NCBI GenBank assembly: GCA_964360255.1
Contig: CAYHVK010000003.1
Span: forward strand, 167,868 to 231,867
DNA: 64,000 nucleotides
Reading direction: 5' to 3'
Source: CAYHVK01 sp964360255
GTDB lineage: Bacteria > Bdellovibrionota > Bdellovibrionia > Bdellovibrionales > UBA1609
Part shown: positions 41,981 through 49,643 of the stretch, piece after piece
How the letters are laid out: the number at the start of each line of letters is the position of its first letter
How positions within the stretch are numbered: position 1 is the first letter of the stretch
The notes under the pieces: generated by a model
The model's database searches: none
What the model saw: only the letters and a program-made list of their open reading frames with translations
Told to the model about the DNA's origin: nothing
Position numbers and translations under genes: made by a program

Positions 41981-43615
41981 TTATTTTGGAATTTGATAGC
42001 CTACACCCGGAACAACAAGATCCGATGGGAGCAACGTTCTGAATCTTGTAAGCTTCAGAAGTTCAGGGTTAATGCCAGCTTGAGCCGGAGATATAATACC
42101 GCCAGAGACGTTGCTTGAAATATTTCCGCTTAAAGAGACGCCTGAACTATGTGGAAAGTGAATAATCGGTTTTTGGCCACCTGAAAAATCAGTTGGATAA
42201 ACAACTGTATTGTTGCGAACCACAATATTACTGCCATTAGAAACCATTATTCCTTGCACCATGGTATTGGCCACCACGTTGTTTTCGATTCGAAAGCGAA
42301 TATTGGGTTGATTCTGTTGATCAGCAATAAAAATGCCTTGAGCACTTCGGCCTCGACCTAACATGCAGGCATTATTAGTGATAATAATGTCCGTCGATGA
42401 GCCGCCTTGCATGAACTGAATGCAGTCCGGATGGTCACCTTGGTTATTCGGTGCCGAAATTGGATAGAAATCGGTCATATAGTTGCGGTCTATCAACCCA
42501 TTAACCACTGTGCTCGCAAGAATTCCGTCGGCTCGAATATCATGAAAAGAGTTATTGATCACTTTTAAATTTGAAACAGTTTCGAATTTCAGGCCTTGGT
42601 AGACTTGTTCAAATTCTGTATTCGTGATCGTTATAAAAGAAGAGTTTTGGAAGCGAAGACCGCTGCCGTCATTACCAGAATTGTTATCTAATGAGCCATA
42701 AACGTGAGCATCATCGATAATAATATTACTACAGCCCCCAACGAATTGGATCATCATCCCCGGAAACATGACGCCAGGATCTGAAAAATCAATGGACTTA
42801 AAAGTCATATTGCGAACATTTGTGAATCTTGAGTACGAGATTTTAGCTGGGGTACTGAGGCTTTGTGAGGTTAAAGTCACTGGAGCTGAGTACGATTTAT
42901 TGCTTAAATTGATGCGAAAATTTCCGCTTAATAGAAAGACCTCTCCACCTTTTGCATTAGCTAGGGCTGCGTTCAATGCCTCTTGAGTTGAAATCTTAAT
43001 TCCGCCTGACGGCACTGGTGTAGGGGTTGGCGTAGGCGTAGGTACAGGTACAGGTGTAGGCGTAGGAGCTGGTGTCGGTACTGGTGCCGGTGTTGGTACT
43101 GGTGCTGACAAGCCGGCCATTAAGAAGCGCTGATTTGTGGCTCCTTTGCAAGGGTTCTGCACGATACTGGCGCCTGAAGACATCGAAGCAGATCTCACTT
43201 CGAGGCAAAGACCCGAAGAGTTACCGAAGGAGCGAATTTCGTAAGTGCCATCAGTCGCTTTGCTAATATGGAAATTCTGATCGGCCCGGCCAGAGCATGG
43301 ATAAGATTTATAACTTGTACCAGTGGCGGTAGCCGCTCCAATTGAAGTGACACAAAGGCCGGATGCAACATTGATGAACTTAGCAATTGATCCGTTCATC
43401 ACAACATCAAACTGCTGAGTATTGCTATTGAGGTTCACTCTTTGTTGTAAAGGAAAGTTAATGGCCGTGCCGCTGAAAATTAATAGATATCCTGAATGCT
43501 TGGCGATAATCTGAGTTCTTGATACGGTCTCAACCGCATTGGCGCTTTGGCTTAAGAGCCCGCCGCCAGTGAGTACTAATGCTAGAAGTGTTTTCTTCAA
43601 AGTGCGTAGCTTCAT
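41981..43615 (-). CDS. Secreted ricin-type lectin plus right-handed beta-helix protein
   Basis: 544 residues. The signal peptide ends SANAVE. Residues 30-170 fit a ricin-B/RICIN lectin: repeated 'SGLCV' and 'SGLCLEV' strands with paired Cys and 'ADQNFHI' and 'TNQRFLM', the QxW-like repeats. A Pro/Thr linker follows (VPTPAPVPTPAPTPTPVPV). Residues 205-520 form a parallel beta-helix (NIIIDDAHVYG, ITITNTEFEQV, LKVINNSFHD, LIDRNYMTDF, IRFRIENNVVAN), the fold of polysaccharide lyases and epimerases. Asp/His residues suitable for catalysis (DHPDCIQF) are present, but the enzyme is not assigned. It likely binds and cuts or modifies a surface polysaccharide. It is convergent with the giant surface protein, 21 bp away. 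Confidence 0.85.
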   Translation of the reverse strand: MKLRTLKKTLLALVLTGGGLLSQSANAVETVSRTQIIAKHSGYLLIFSGTAINFPLQQRVNLNSNTQQFDVVMNGSIAKFINVASGLCVTSIGAATATGTSYKSYPCSGRADQNFHISKATDGTYEIRSFGNSSGLCLEVRSASMSSGASIVQNPCKGATNQRFLMAGLSAPVPTPAPVPTPAPTPTPVPVPTPTPTPTPVPSGGIKISTQEALNAALANAKGGEVFLLSGNFRINLSNKSYSAPVTLTSQSLSTPAKISYSRFTNVRNMTFKSIDFSDPGVMFPGMMIQFVGGCSNIIIDDAHVYGSLDNNSGNDGSGLRFQNSSFITITNTEFEQVYQGLKFETVSNLKVINNSFHDIRADGILASTVVNGLIDRNYMTDFYPISAPNNQGDHPDCIQFMQGGSSTDIIITNNACMLGRGRSAQGIFIADQQNQPNIRFRIENNVVANTMVQGIMVSNGSNIVVRNNTVVYPTDFSGGQKPIIHFPHSSGVSLSGNISSNVSGGIISPAQAGINPELLKLTRFRTLLPSDLVVPGVGYQIPK

Positions 43616-43831
43616 ATGTCCCCCAAAATAATTTATTTATCTCAGTGAAGATATCCACGGGTGACGTGAACATTAGGACACTTTCTGAGAACGACTATTT
43701 AGATTTATCGGTGAAGTTTTAAAGAAAATCGTTGTTATGGGTACAACTTGATATCTATCAATGATGTTCCATGAACTTCTCAAGAACTGTAAAAATTTTC
43801 GTCGGTTTTTTAATATTTTTTTCGGTCTGAT

Positions 43832-44878
43832 CTAGCCCCGCACAGCCCAGCGTAACTTCGCAGATTTCGACCGCGGATTCGTTTTTTGCTCATCAAAATC
43901 GGGGCGGATGAGTTCTGGTGCTACCGAGCTATAAACTCCCAAGCGGCCAAATTCTTGAAAAGATTTTTTCACACGGCGATCTTCGCCTGAGTGAAATGAC
44001 AAAATGGCGACGCGGCCTTTGGGTTTTAGTAAGTGGGGGATATCTTCTAAGAAATCATCTAGTGACGACAGCTCTTTATTGATAGCTATTCTTAAAGCTT
44101 GAAAGGCGCGGCGAATAGGTAGGTCGCCTTCTTCTTTTCGTATATGCGAGGGGAATCCTTTAATCACGACACGAATGGCATCAGCCAATTGCACAGTGGT
44201 TTTTGGTTTTGCTTTGATTAGTGCCTTGGCGATGACGCGTGCTCTTTTTTCATCAGCGTAATCAAATAATATATCGGTTAAGTCACTTTCACTTATGCGC
44301 TGGACTAGATCTGCCGCAGTTTCACCGGATTGATTATTCATTCGCAGATCAAGTGGGGCATCGATTTTGTAAGAAAAGCCGCGTGTGGGGTCATCGAGCT
44401 GCATCGAAGAAATACCAAGATCGGCAAGAATCATGTCGACTGGTTCAATACGATGATCCGTAAAATATTTTCTGGCGCCGCTAAAGTTTATCGGAGCAAT
44501 GTGAAGCACGGGCTCAGTAATTCCGAGAGCTAAAAAACGCTGCGTAGTTTTTGTGCGCTCAACCGAATCTTGATCGATTCCAATAAGCCGGCCTTGCGGT
44601 CCAATTAATTTTATGATCTCAGTGGCATGACCGCCATAACCTAGAGTTGCATCGAGTGCCGTTTCGCCAAGGCTAGGTTTTAGGATTTCTATAATTTCTT
44701 TTACGCAAATCGGCCGGTGCGTGCCCACTGGGGTGGTTCCGCGAGCTTTAACCTTGTCGGCCTCAGCTTTGTATTTTTCGGGATCCAGCTCTTTATACTT
44801 TTCAGAGAATTTTTTAGGATGGGTGCCCGAGTAGCGAACACGGCGTTTAGGTTTGGGGGCATCAGGTGGTAGACTCAT
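43832..44878 (-). CDS. rsmH: RsmH-type 16S rRNA m4C methyltransferase (paralogue outside dcw)
   Basis: 348 residues. After a basic N-terminal extension of about 55 residues (PPDAPKPKRRVRYSGTHPKK) the RsmH fold begins. The SAM site reads DATLGYGGHA (usual GGGGHS), then IGIDQDSVE, MILADLGISSMQLDDPTRGFS, the family-specific RRAFQALRIAINKELSSL, and ILSFHSGEDRRVKK (usual HSLED). The residues that diagnose RsmH are present, so methylation of 16S rRNA C1402 is the best call, though the altered motifs indicate a divergent paralogue. It lies in an operon with a K+ channel, not in the cell-wall dcw cluster. Confidence 0.75.
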   Translation of the reverse strand: MSLPPDAPKPKRRVRYSGTHPKKFSEKYKELDPEKYKAEADKVKARGTTPVGTHRPICVKEIIEILKPSLGETALDATLGYGGHATEIIKLIGPQGRLIGIDQDSVERTKTTQRFLALGITEPVLHIAPINFSGARKYFTDHRIEPVDMILADLGISSMQLDDPTRGFSYKIDAPLDLRMNNQSGETAADLVQRISESDLTDILFDYADEKRARVIAKALIKAKPKTTVQLADAIRVVIKGFPSHIRKEEGDLPIRRAFQALRIAINKELSSLDDFLEDIPHLLKPKGRVAILSFHSGEDRRVKKSFQEFGRLGVYSSVAPELIRPDFDEQKTNPRSKSAKLRWAVRG

Positions 44879-44882
44879 TGGT

Positions 44883-46136
44883 TCAAGCCGCTTTCGCTTT
44901 TCGAGTACGAACCACGTCGTGAATATGCTGATGAAATTGCGGATGAGCTGCGGTGACTTTTATAAAAGCCTCTTTATGTAAAACATAGATGTCACAAAAA
45001 TTGACCGCAATGGCGGTAGCACTTCGTACGCTATCATCAATTAAAGCCATTTCACCAAAAAAAGCACCTTCATGAAGAGTCACAACTTCTTGATTTTCAC
45101 GATTTAATATCTTCACGCGACCACTGTGAACAAAATAAAGCGCATCCCCAGGGTCATCGATACGGAAGATCTTTTCGTCGGGTACGAAAATACGTGGCTC
45201 TAGTTCGCTCATCAATTCTTCTACCAGCTCTGTACTAGCATTTAAAAGAAACGGAACTTTTTCAATAATAGACTTATTGATATGAAAGAATAACTCTGAC
45301 TGAATTTTGACGGGTAGGTCTTCAAGCAAAGAGCCATCGCGATACCCTTTTTTGTTTTGCCATAGGTAGTGATAGTAGGCCCGAATACGGGACTTCAATT
45401 GCACCGGTGTGTGATGGAGGCGCATAAAGGTTTCGATTTTATCTAGGTTATCCATATGGTGTTCACGAGCAGCATCAGCACGACTGAGTAAGCTCGCAAC
45501 GTTACTTAAAATAAATCCAAAAACACCAACGCCAATAAGTTGGGTCATGCAAGCAAACAACATTTGCGAGATCGTTTGCGCCACAACATCACCATAGCCG
45601 ACAGTTGTAAGGGTTGTGAACGTCCAATAGATGGCTTTGACATAAACAAAAAGAGGTTCACCAGAGTTGCCAGCACTGCCATTGCCTAGAGCAATCCATC
45701 CGCATGCGATGTTGTGAACCAGAAGTGGTATGACAGTTAAAAGTGGTACGATTCGGTAAGTGATAGGCTGTAGCGAATCAAAATTATCCAAAAATGGTTT
45801 TATCTGGCGAATGTGGCGCACCGTTAAAAGATTTAAAAATAGAATGATCTCGTAGCTTTTGCCGAAAAACAAAAATGCAAAAAGAGAAAGCGGCAATAGG
45901 CAAACGATGTCGCAGGCTAGGCCTAAGCTCTTCCAGTCGTCGAGGTCTTTATAATTCTTTTCACCGTTATGAAAAAATAAATAGATATTTATTGCTGATA
46001 CAGCACTAATCAGTAAATCAAAAGTAATTTCGACTAATGCAGGAGGTACGTAACCGATCAAACGCACTGGTAGCCAGAACCCGACTAAAAAAGCGCCAGC
46101 GAGCGAAACAAGTCTGAGATATTGAATACGGTTCAT
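44883..46136 (-). CDS. Cyclic-nucleotide-binding potassium channel (CNG/HCN-like)
   Basis: 417 residues with six membrane segments, the K+ filter TVGYGD at residues 178-183 after a pore helix, and a C-terminal domain of about 120 residues that matches cyclic-nucleotide-binding folds (ALYFVHSGRVKILN, FFGEMALIDDSVRSATA, with the phosphate-binding Arg before SATA). A helical C-linker lies between (KIETFMRLHHTPVQLKSR, then the linker up to KVPFLL). This is the CNG/HCN layout rather than the short MloK1 one. The protein is in the inner membrane. It starts four bases upstream of rsmH on the minus strand, so the pair is co-transcribed. No ribosome site is seen before the ATG. Confidence 0.9.
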   Translation of the reverse strand: MNRIQYLRLVSLAGAFLVGFWLPVRLIGYVPPALVEITFDLLISAVSAINIYLFFHNGEKNYKDLDDWKSLGLACDIVCLLPLSLFAFLFFGKSYEIILFLNLLTVRHIRQIKPFLDNFDSLQPITYRIVPLLTVIPLLVHNIACGWIALGNGSAGNSGEPLFVYVKAIYWTFTTLTTVGYGDVVAQTISQMLFACMTQLIGVGVFGFILSNVASLLSRADAAREHHMDNLDKIETFMRLHHTPVQLKSRIRAYYHYLWQNKKGYRDGSLLEDLPVKIQSELFFHINKSIIEKVPFLLNASTELVEELMSELEPRIFVPDEKIFRIDDPGDALYFVHSGRVKILNRENQEVVTLHEGAFFGEMALIDDSVRSATAIAVNFCDIYVLHKEAFIKVTAAHPQFHQHIHDVVRTRKAKAA

Positions 46137-46210
46137 GTTTTGTTATCGGCAGATGCCTAGCTCTCAGTTAACTGGTCGTAAGTCTGTAATTTTGTGGCCT
46201 CAGTATATGT

Positions 46211-46537
46211 TTAATACTCCTCAATATTTAATATCTTCTTGCACACATCGATTTGGGCTTCGATATCACGCATAGCTTTGTTGAGTTGGCGCAGATCTCG
46301 ATCATCCAGCTGAGTTTCTAGGGCTTGTTTAACGACGGGGAGTTTCTTCAGCCACTGGGCTTGGCGGGTGGCATAGGTATCGGGGATGCCAGATCGAATG
46401 GCCGCCAATTTTGCATTTCCGTCGGCCGCGAACTCTACGATAAATTTGAGTGTTTCTAAGGTGAGGAGATGGCGATGCGCTTTAAGGCGAGAAGAAAAAC
46501 CCATTTGTCGTATTCTCATAGAATGAAAGTTTAGCAT
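46211..46537 (-). CDS. Orphan terminase-small-subunit-like protein
   Basis: 108 residues. The middle (LTLETLKFIVEFAADGN, AKLAAIRSGI, TYATRQAQWLKKLPVVKQAL) matches the DNA-binding N-terminal domain of phage terminase small subunits (terminase_2 type), followed by a helical C-terminus. No large terminase, portal or capsid gene is near, so it is a domesticated or relict protein. The start is uncertain: ATG 46537, or 18 or 33 bp later. A 10-bp perfect palindrome overlaps the start and could be its own binding site. Confidence 0.65.
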   Translation of the reverse strand: MLNFHSMRIRQMGFSSRLKAHRHLLTLETLKFIVEFAADGNAKLAAIRSGIPDTYATRQAQWLKKLPVVKQALETQLDDRDLRQLNKAMRDIEAQIDVCKKILNIEEY

Positions 46538-46546
46538 TTCATTCTA
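46519..46546. promoter_or_regulatory. Palindromic operator candidate at the terminase-like gene start
   Basis: TAGAATGAAA (46519-46528) and its perfect complement TTTCATTCTA (46537-46546) flank an 8-nt spacer. It covers the start codon of the terminase-like gene. A self-binding site for the encoded HTH protein is inferred. Confidence 0.5.
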
Positions 46547-46575
46547 AAAGAGGCTACCCTAAAGCAGCCTCTTTT
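46546..46575. terminator. Bidirectional terminator
   Basis: AAAAGAGGCT and AGCCTCTTTT form a 10-bp stem around a 10-nt loop, followed on the plus side by ATTT. It ends the minus-strand gene at 46598-47071 before the terminase-like gene. Confidence 0.75.
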
Positions 46576-46597
46576 ATTTACGCTCTTAAACTAAAAA

Positions 46598-47071
46598 CTA
46601 TTCAAGTCCGTAGAATGTAAGGCGAGCTTTTTTGAAGATGTTTCTATCTGTTTTTCCGTAAACAGTAATAGTGCGGATGCAGCGGGCTCCACCACGAAGA
46701 TCATAATAGCGTGAAGATTCGCCCTTTCTGAACTCTTGATTGATATGGAAAGCATCTCTGCGACCATTACCATATTCAACATCAATGCGATTCACATCAG
46801 CCCGTGCTTTGCTCACAACAAAACGGAAAGCACGAATGCGTCCATCATCACGACGGCGGTCATCTCGTCGACGATCATCGCGGCGACGTCCACGATCATC
46901 TCGACGGTCATCACGATCGCGATCAAAACGATCGTCACGACAAGATGTGATTGTTAAAACATCTCTATCTTCAAAGCCAAAACTTAATTTGTTAGAGCCG
47001 AGTAGAACTTCGCGAGCCATTGCTGGACCAGCAAAAGCAAGAATCATTGCTGCTAATAAAATCTTTTTCAT
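46598..47071 (-). CDS. Exported beta-sandwich protein with Arg/Asp-rich repeat (DUF2541-like)
   Basis: 157 residues. The signal peptide ends GPAMARE. After a short strand-rich start a low-complexity insert of about 30 residues follows, made of Arg-Asp-Asp units (the DRDDRRDDRGRRRDDRRR type). The rest forms a small beta-sandwich resembling DUF2541: IRAFRFVVSKARADVNRIDV, GNGRRDAFHI, SRYYDLRGGARCIRTITVY, ARLTFYG. Two Cys residues may pair. Small secreted proteins of this fold are common in Bdellovibrio-like genomes. Function is unknown; the charged insert may bind polyanions (inference). Confidence 0.7.
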   Translation of the reverse strand: MKKILLAAMILAFAGPAMAREVLLGSNKLSFGFEDRDVLTITSCRDDRFDRDRDDRRDDRGRRRDDRRRDDRRRDDGRIRAFRFVVSKARADVNRIDVEYGNGRRDAFHINQEFRKGESSRYYDLRGGARCIRTITVYGKTDRNIFKKARLTFYGLE

Positions 47072-47244
47072 TAATCCTCCTTAAGGATGTTAATTAAAAC
47101 GTTACGCGAAAAAGAAGATAGGCTCATGACTCTGATGTTTAAAGTTAAATAGTGAGATATGAAGAAAGTTTAACAAAGCTATTGCGCTGCACTGAGGAGT
47201 TTTCATTATTAGAAAACTTCATCATCGAAAAATTTTAGACTTAG

Positions 47245-48303
47245 TTAGAAAGTTAAGCCTAATTCAATAGTTGTACTGCGAATGCGACTTGAATTCCACG
47301 AGTCAACATCAAATTTTTCATTTCGATAAGAAATTCCGGCAACAAAAATGCTGATATGACCATCAAAAGCTATGCCTGAAATATCTCGTCCTGTATGCAC
47401 GCTGATAGCTGCTGTCTCATCAAATTCATAAATGGCGGACCATGATAAGTGGCGAGAGAAATCTGTACCTTGGCGACGGTGATAGTGCGTCGTTGTTCGC
47501 AAGTTTGGCAGCCAAGTGAGAGAGCTAAAGCCAAAGTCACTAGTAGGATGTTTGCGTATTTCAGTGCCTTGCTGAAAAATCGGCAGATCAGTTAAAACCC
47601 AAGAGAGAGTTGGCTCTAAGTCAGATTCCCAACTGAAAGCGAATGCGGGTTCGATATAAAGCGCTTTGTTAGATTCAAGCTCAATTATATCCGGATCAAG
47701 AGCAGCGTCGAGAGCATAAAATTTTTGATAAATAAAATCACGCTGAACATAACGAGCCTGAACACCAACTCTGATGTTTTTACTTTCCGTTGAAAGAAAG
47801 CCGGCTTTGGCAAAGACTTCGGATTCTTGAAATCCATAAGCGCTAATTTCTGGATAGCTCGGATTGCGATGCAAATATGAAACACTGGCGCGAACCGGGA
47901 CGTATCCAATGGCCCACCAATTATTTTGATACCAAACAGAAGCCGATGCATGGGCTTGAACTGGCTCTGCATCGTTGAGAAAATCATTAGCGGCACCAAT
48001 AATATCGTCGCGGTCGACTTGATCTCGGTATTCATCGAGTTTCAAAACATTATTATCGCCGATTAAATTGAAGCGAAGAATTCGTTTTTCACTATCCGCC
48101 AGAAATGCAGGATTGCAATCAAGATCGCGAGGGCCAGCTTTCAGTGAGAAGCAGCTGCGATCTAAATTGCGTTGATGGAGGGTGAGGGAAGGGCCATTAC
48201 TGAGCGGCGAAGGCACGCCCTGAATTGATGCCTGGGCTGATTGATTCGGTGCGATCAACAAAAAAAGATTCAATAAAAAAACAAAAGTAGAGATTATTCG
48301 CAT
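47245..48303 (-). CDS. Outer-membrane beta-barrel protein
   Basis: 352 residues with a signal peptide (ending NQSAQAS). Alternating strand pattern throughout and the C-terminal ELGLTF with terminal Phe identify an outer-membrane barrel of about 12-14 strands. No family name is certain. Its start overlaps the end of the lipoprotein gene 48294-49091, so the two are translationally coupled and perhaps work together. The two Cys residues (SCFSL, LDCNP) near residue 55 may form a disulfide. Confidence 0.75.
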   Translation of the reverse strand: MRIISTFVFLLNLFLLIAPNQSAQASIQGVPSPLSNGPSLTLHQRNLDRSCFSLKAGPRDLDCNPAFLADSEKRILRFNLIGDNNVLKLDEYRDQVDRDDIIGAANDFLNDAEPVQAHASASVWYQNNWWAIGYVPVRASVSYLHRNPSYPEISAYGFQESEVFAKAGFLSTESKNIRVGVQARYVQRDFIYQKFYALDAALDPDIIELESNKALYIEPAFAFSWESDLEPTLSWVLTDLPIFQQGTEIRKHPTSDFGFSSLTWLPNLRTTTHYHRRQGTDFSRHLSWSAIYEFDETAAISVHTGRDISGIAFDGHISIFVAGISYRNEKFDVDSWNSSRIRSTTIELGLTF

Positions 48304-49091
48304 ATTGAATAAAATCTCTTCACTGCATGAGGGAGCTCAATGCTTTCTAATTCTGATGTGTCTTCATTGAGCTCAGCGAACTTCTTCTGAACATCTTGAT
48401 GAACATTATAAATCTTCAGCTGCAAGCGCTCGAGATCTTCTTTTGTGCGCTGATCTTGTGCGGCCACGTAAAGATCGCCTACAAGTGTATGCAGGCTGCT
48501 AGAGACCACATTGAACCAAAGGTGTAATGGTTTAAGGCTGACGGTACAGTCTGAATTGATTCTAAGTTTGTAAGGGTGAGTGACTTCGTATTTAAAAACA
48601 ACCAAGCGAAGAATAGCGCGAAACAAATACGATCCCGGAGAAGAAACTCCATCGCGCAGAACCTGCAGGGCATAGTGGAGTTCACTGTAACTGTGCGAGT
48701 TGAGTTCTGGAATGCCTTCAAAAGCAGAGCGTGCAAATTTAATTTGCCATTCGAGGGCTTGCCATTTTGAGCTGCCTTCTAGAGGCCGACTTTGACCTTT
48801 ACCGATCAAAGTTTTTGCCAATTGAATAAAGCGAGTCATGATGATGCCATTTTTACCGGCCAACGCAGAGGCCAGTAAAAGTCTGGCTTCATTATCTTGC
48901 GGATTTGTTTCTAAGCGTTTGTTCAAAAGTACAATGGCGTCGTTATAATTTTTTTGATCGATCAAAGATAAAGCGCGATCATTTGAAGTCACATCTTCAG
49001 CTGGTTTGCTGCCATTACAACCGCTTTGCACAGCGACAATGGCGACTAAAACAAAATATAAAAATCGTCTATTTAATGTCATAAAAATCAA
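48294..49091 (-). CDS. TPR-containing lipoprotein
   Basis: 265 residues. The signal peptide ends in the lipobox QSGC near residue 25. The mature protein opens with TPR-like helices (ALSLIDQKNYNDAIVLLNKR and ETNPQDNEARLLLASALAG), then less repetitive helical sequence. Starts at ATG 49091 or 49082. It is the first gene of a two-gene unit with the barrel protein and may assist its assembly or function (inference). Confidence 0.7.
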   Translation of the reverse strand: MIFMTLNRRFLYFVLVAIVAVQSGCNGSKPAEDVTSNDRALSLIDQKNYNDAIVLLNKRLETNPQDNEARLLLASALAGKNGIIMTRFIQLAKTLIGKGQSRPLEGSSKWQALEWQIKFARSAFEGIPELNSHSYSELHYALQVLRDGVSSPGSYLFRAILRLVVFKYEVTHPYKLRINSDCTVSLKPLHLWFNVVSSSLHTLVGDLYVAAQDQRTKEDLERLQLKIYNVHQDVQKKFAELNEDTSELESIELPHAVKRFYSICE

Positions 49092-49243
49092 ACCATTTTT
49101 GTGGGCTCATTTAACGGTTTAATTTAACATTTTCAGGCCCTTAGGTTCACCTGTAATGATTCTGACACTCCTGTAATACTTATCTGATATTAAGGGTTTA
49201 GCATGGTTTTGGTGGCCCTTTTTTGGCACTTTTGATTGGCTTT

Positions 49244-49272
49244 TTGGTCAAGGGTGCTCTAAATTTTATAAG
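49244..49272 (+). promoter_or_regulatory. Sigma-70-like promoter for the 49287 gene
   Basis: TTGGTC (49244-49249), a 17-bp spacer, then TATAAG (49267-49272), with the AGGAGG ribosome site and start codon close behind. The distance from -10 to the ATG (15 bp) leaves a very short leader. Confidence 0.5.
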
Positions 49273-49286
49273 ACCTAGGAGGTTCC

Positions 49287-49640
49287 ATGAGAAAATTACT
49301 TACATCATTGCTTATTTTGACTCTTCTTTCGCCAACCACTTTTGCTTCTGAAACTGTTAAGGGAGCAAAAAAAGACTATGAGCAATTTAAAAAAGAGCTC
49401 TCGGCAAAACTAAATACGGCTGAACAAAAAATTTCTGAACTCAGAACTGAAGCCAAAGTTAAGGGCGATCAAACGCAAGAAAAATTGGCCGCTGATCTTG
49501 AGGTGGTAAAAAACAATTTGAAGAAGCAACAAGCTGAACTTAAATACGAAAGCGAATCAGGCTGGAAGAAAGTGAAGCAAAGCCTTTCTGATGCGGCCGA
49601 TAGCCTTAACAGCAAAATTCAAAGTGCTTTGAAAGAGTAG
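49287..49640 (+). CDS. Small exported coiled-coil protein
   Basis: 117 residues. The signal peptide ends TTFASE. The mature part is one continuous amphipathic helix rich in Lys, Glu and Ala (KKDYEQFKKELSAKLNTAE, then LEVVKNNLKKQQAELKY), i.e. a periplasmic coiled coil. A perfect AGGAGG ribosome site predicts high expression. Function is unknown; abundant small periplasmic coiled coils of this kind could be structural or chaperone-like. It ends three bases before the convergent thioredoxin gene. Confidence 0.75.
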   Translation: MRKLLTSLLILTLLSPTTFASETVKGAKKDYEQFKKELSAKLNTAEQKISELRTEAKVKGDQTQEKLAADLEVVKNNLKKQQAELKYESESGWKKVKQSLSDAADSLNSKIQSALKE

Positions 49641-49643
49641 CGG

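Noticed and set aside
42996..43266. Pro/Thr or Thr/Ser-rich frames on both strands near the lectin linker
   Set aside because: They come from the low-complexity linker of the real minus-strand gene.
46740..47084. Long plus-strand Arg/Ser-rich frame antisense to the RDD-repeat gene
   Set aside because: It is the reverse complement of a low-complexity repeat, which keeps other frames open; the minus-strand gene has a signal peptide and a beta-sandwich fold.
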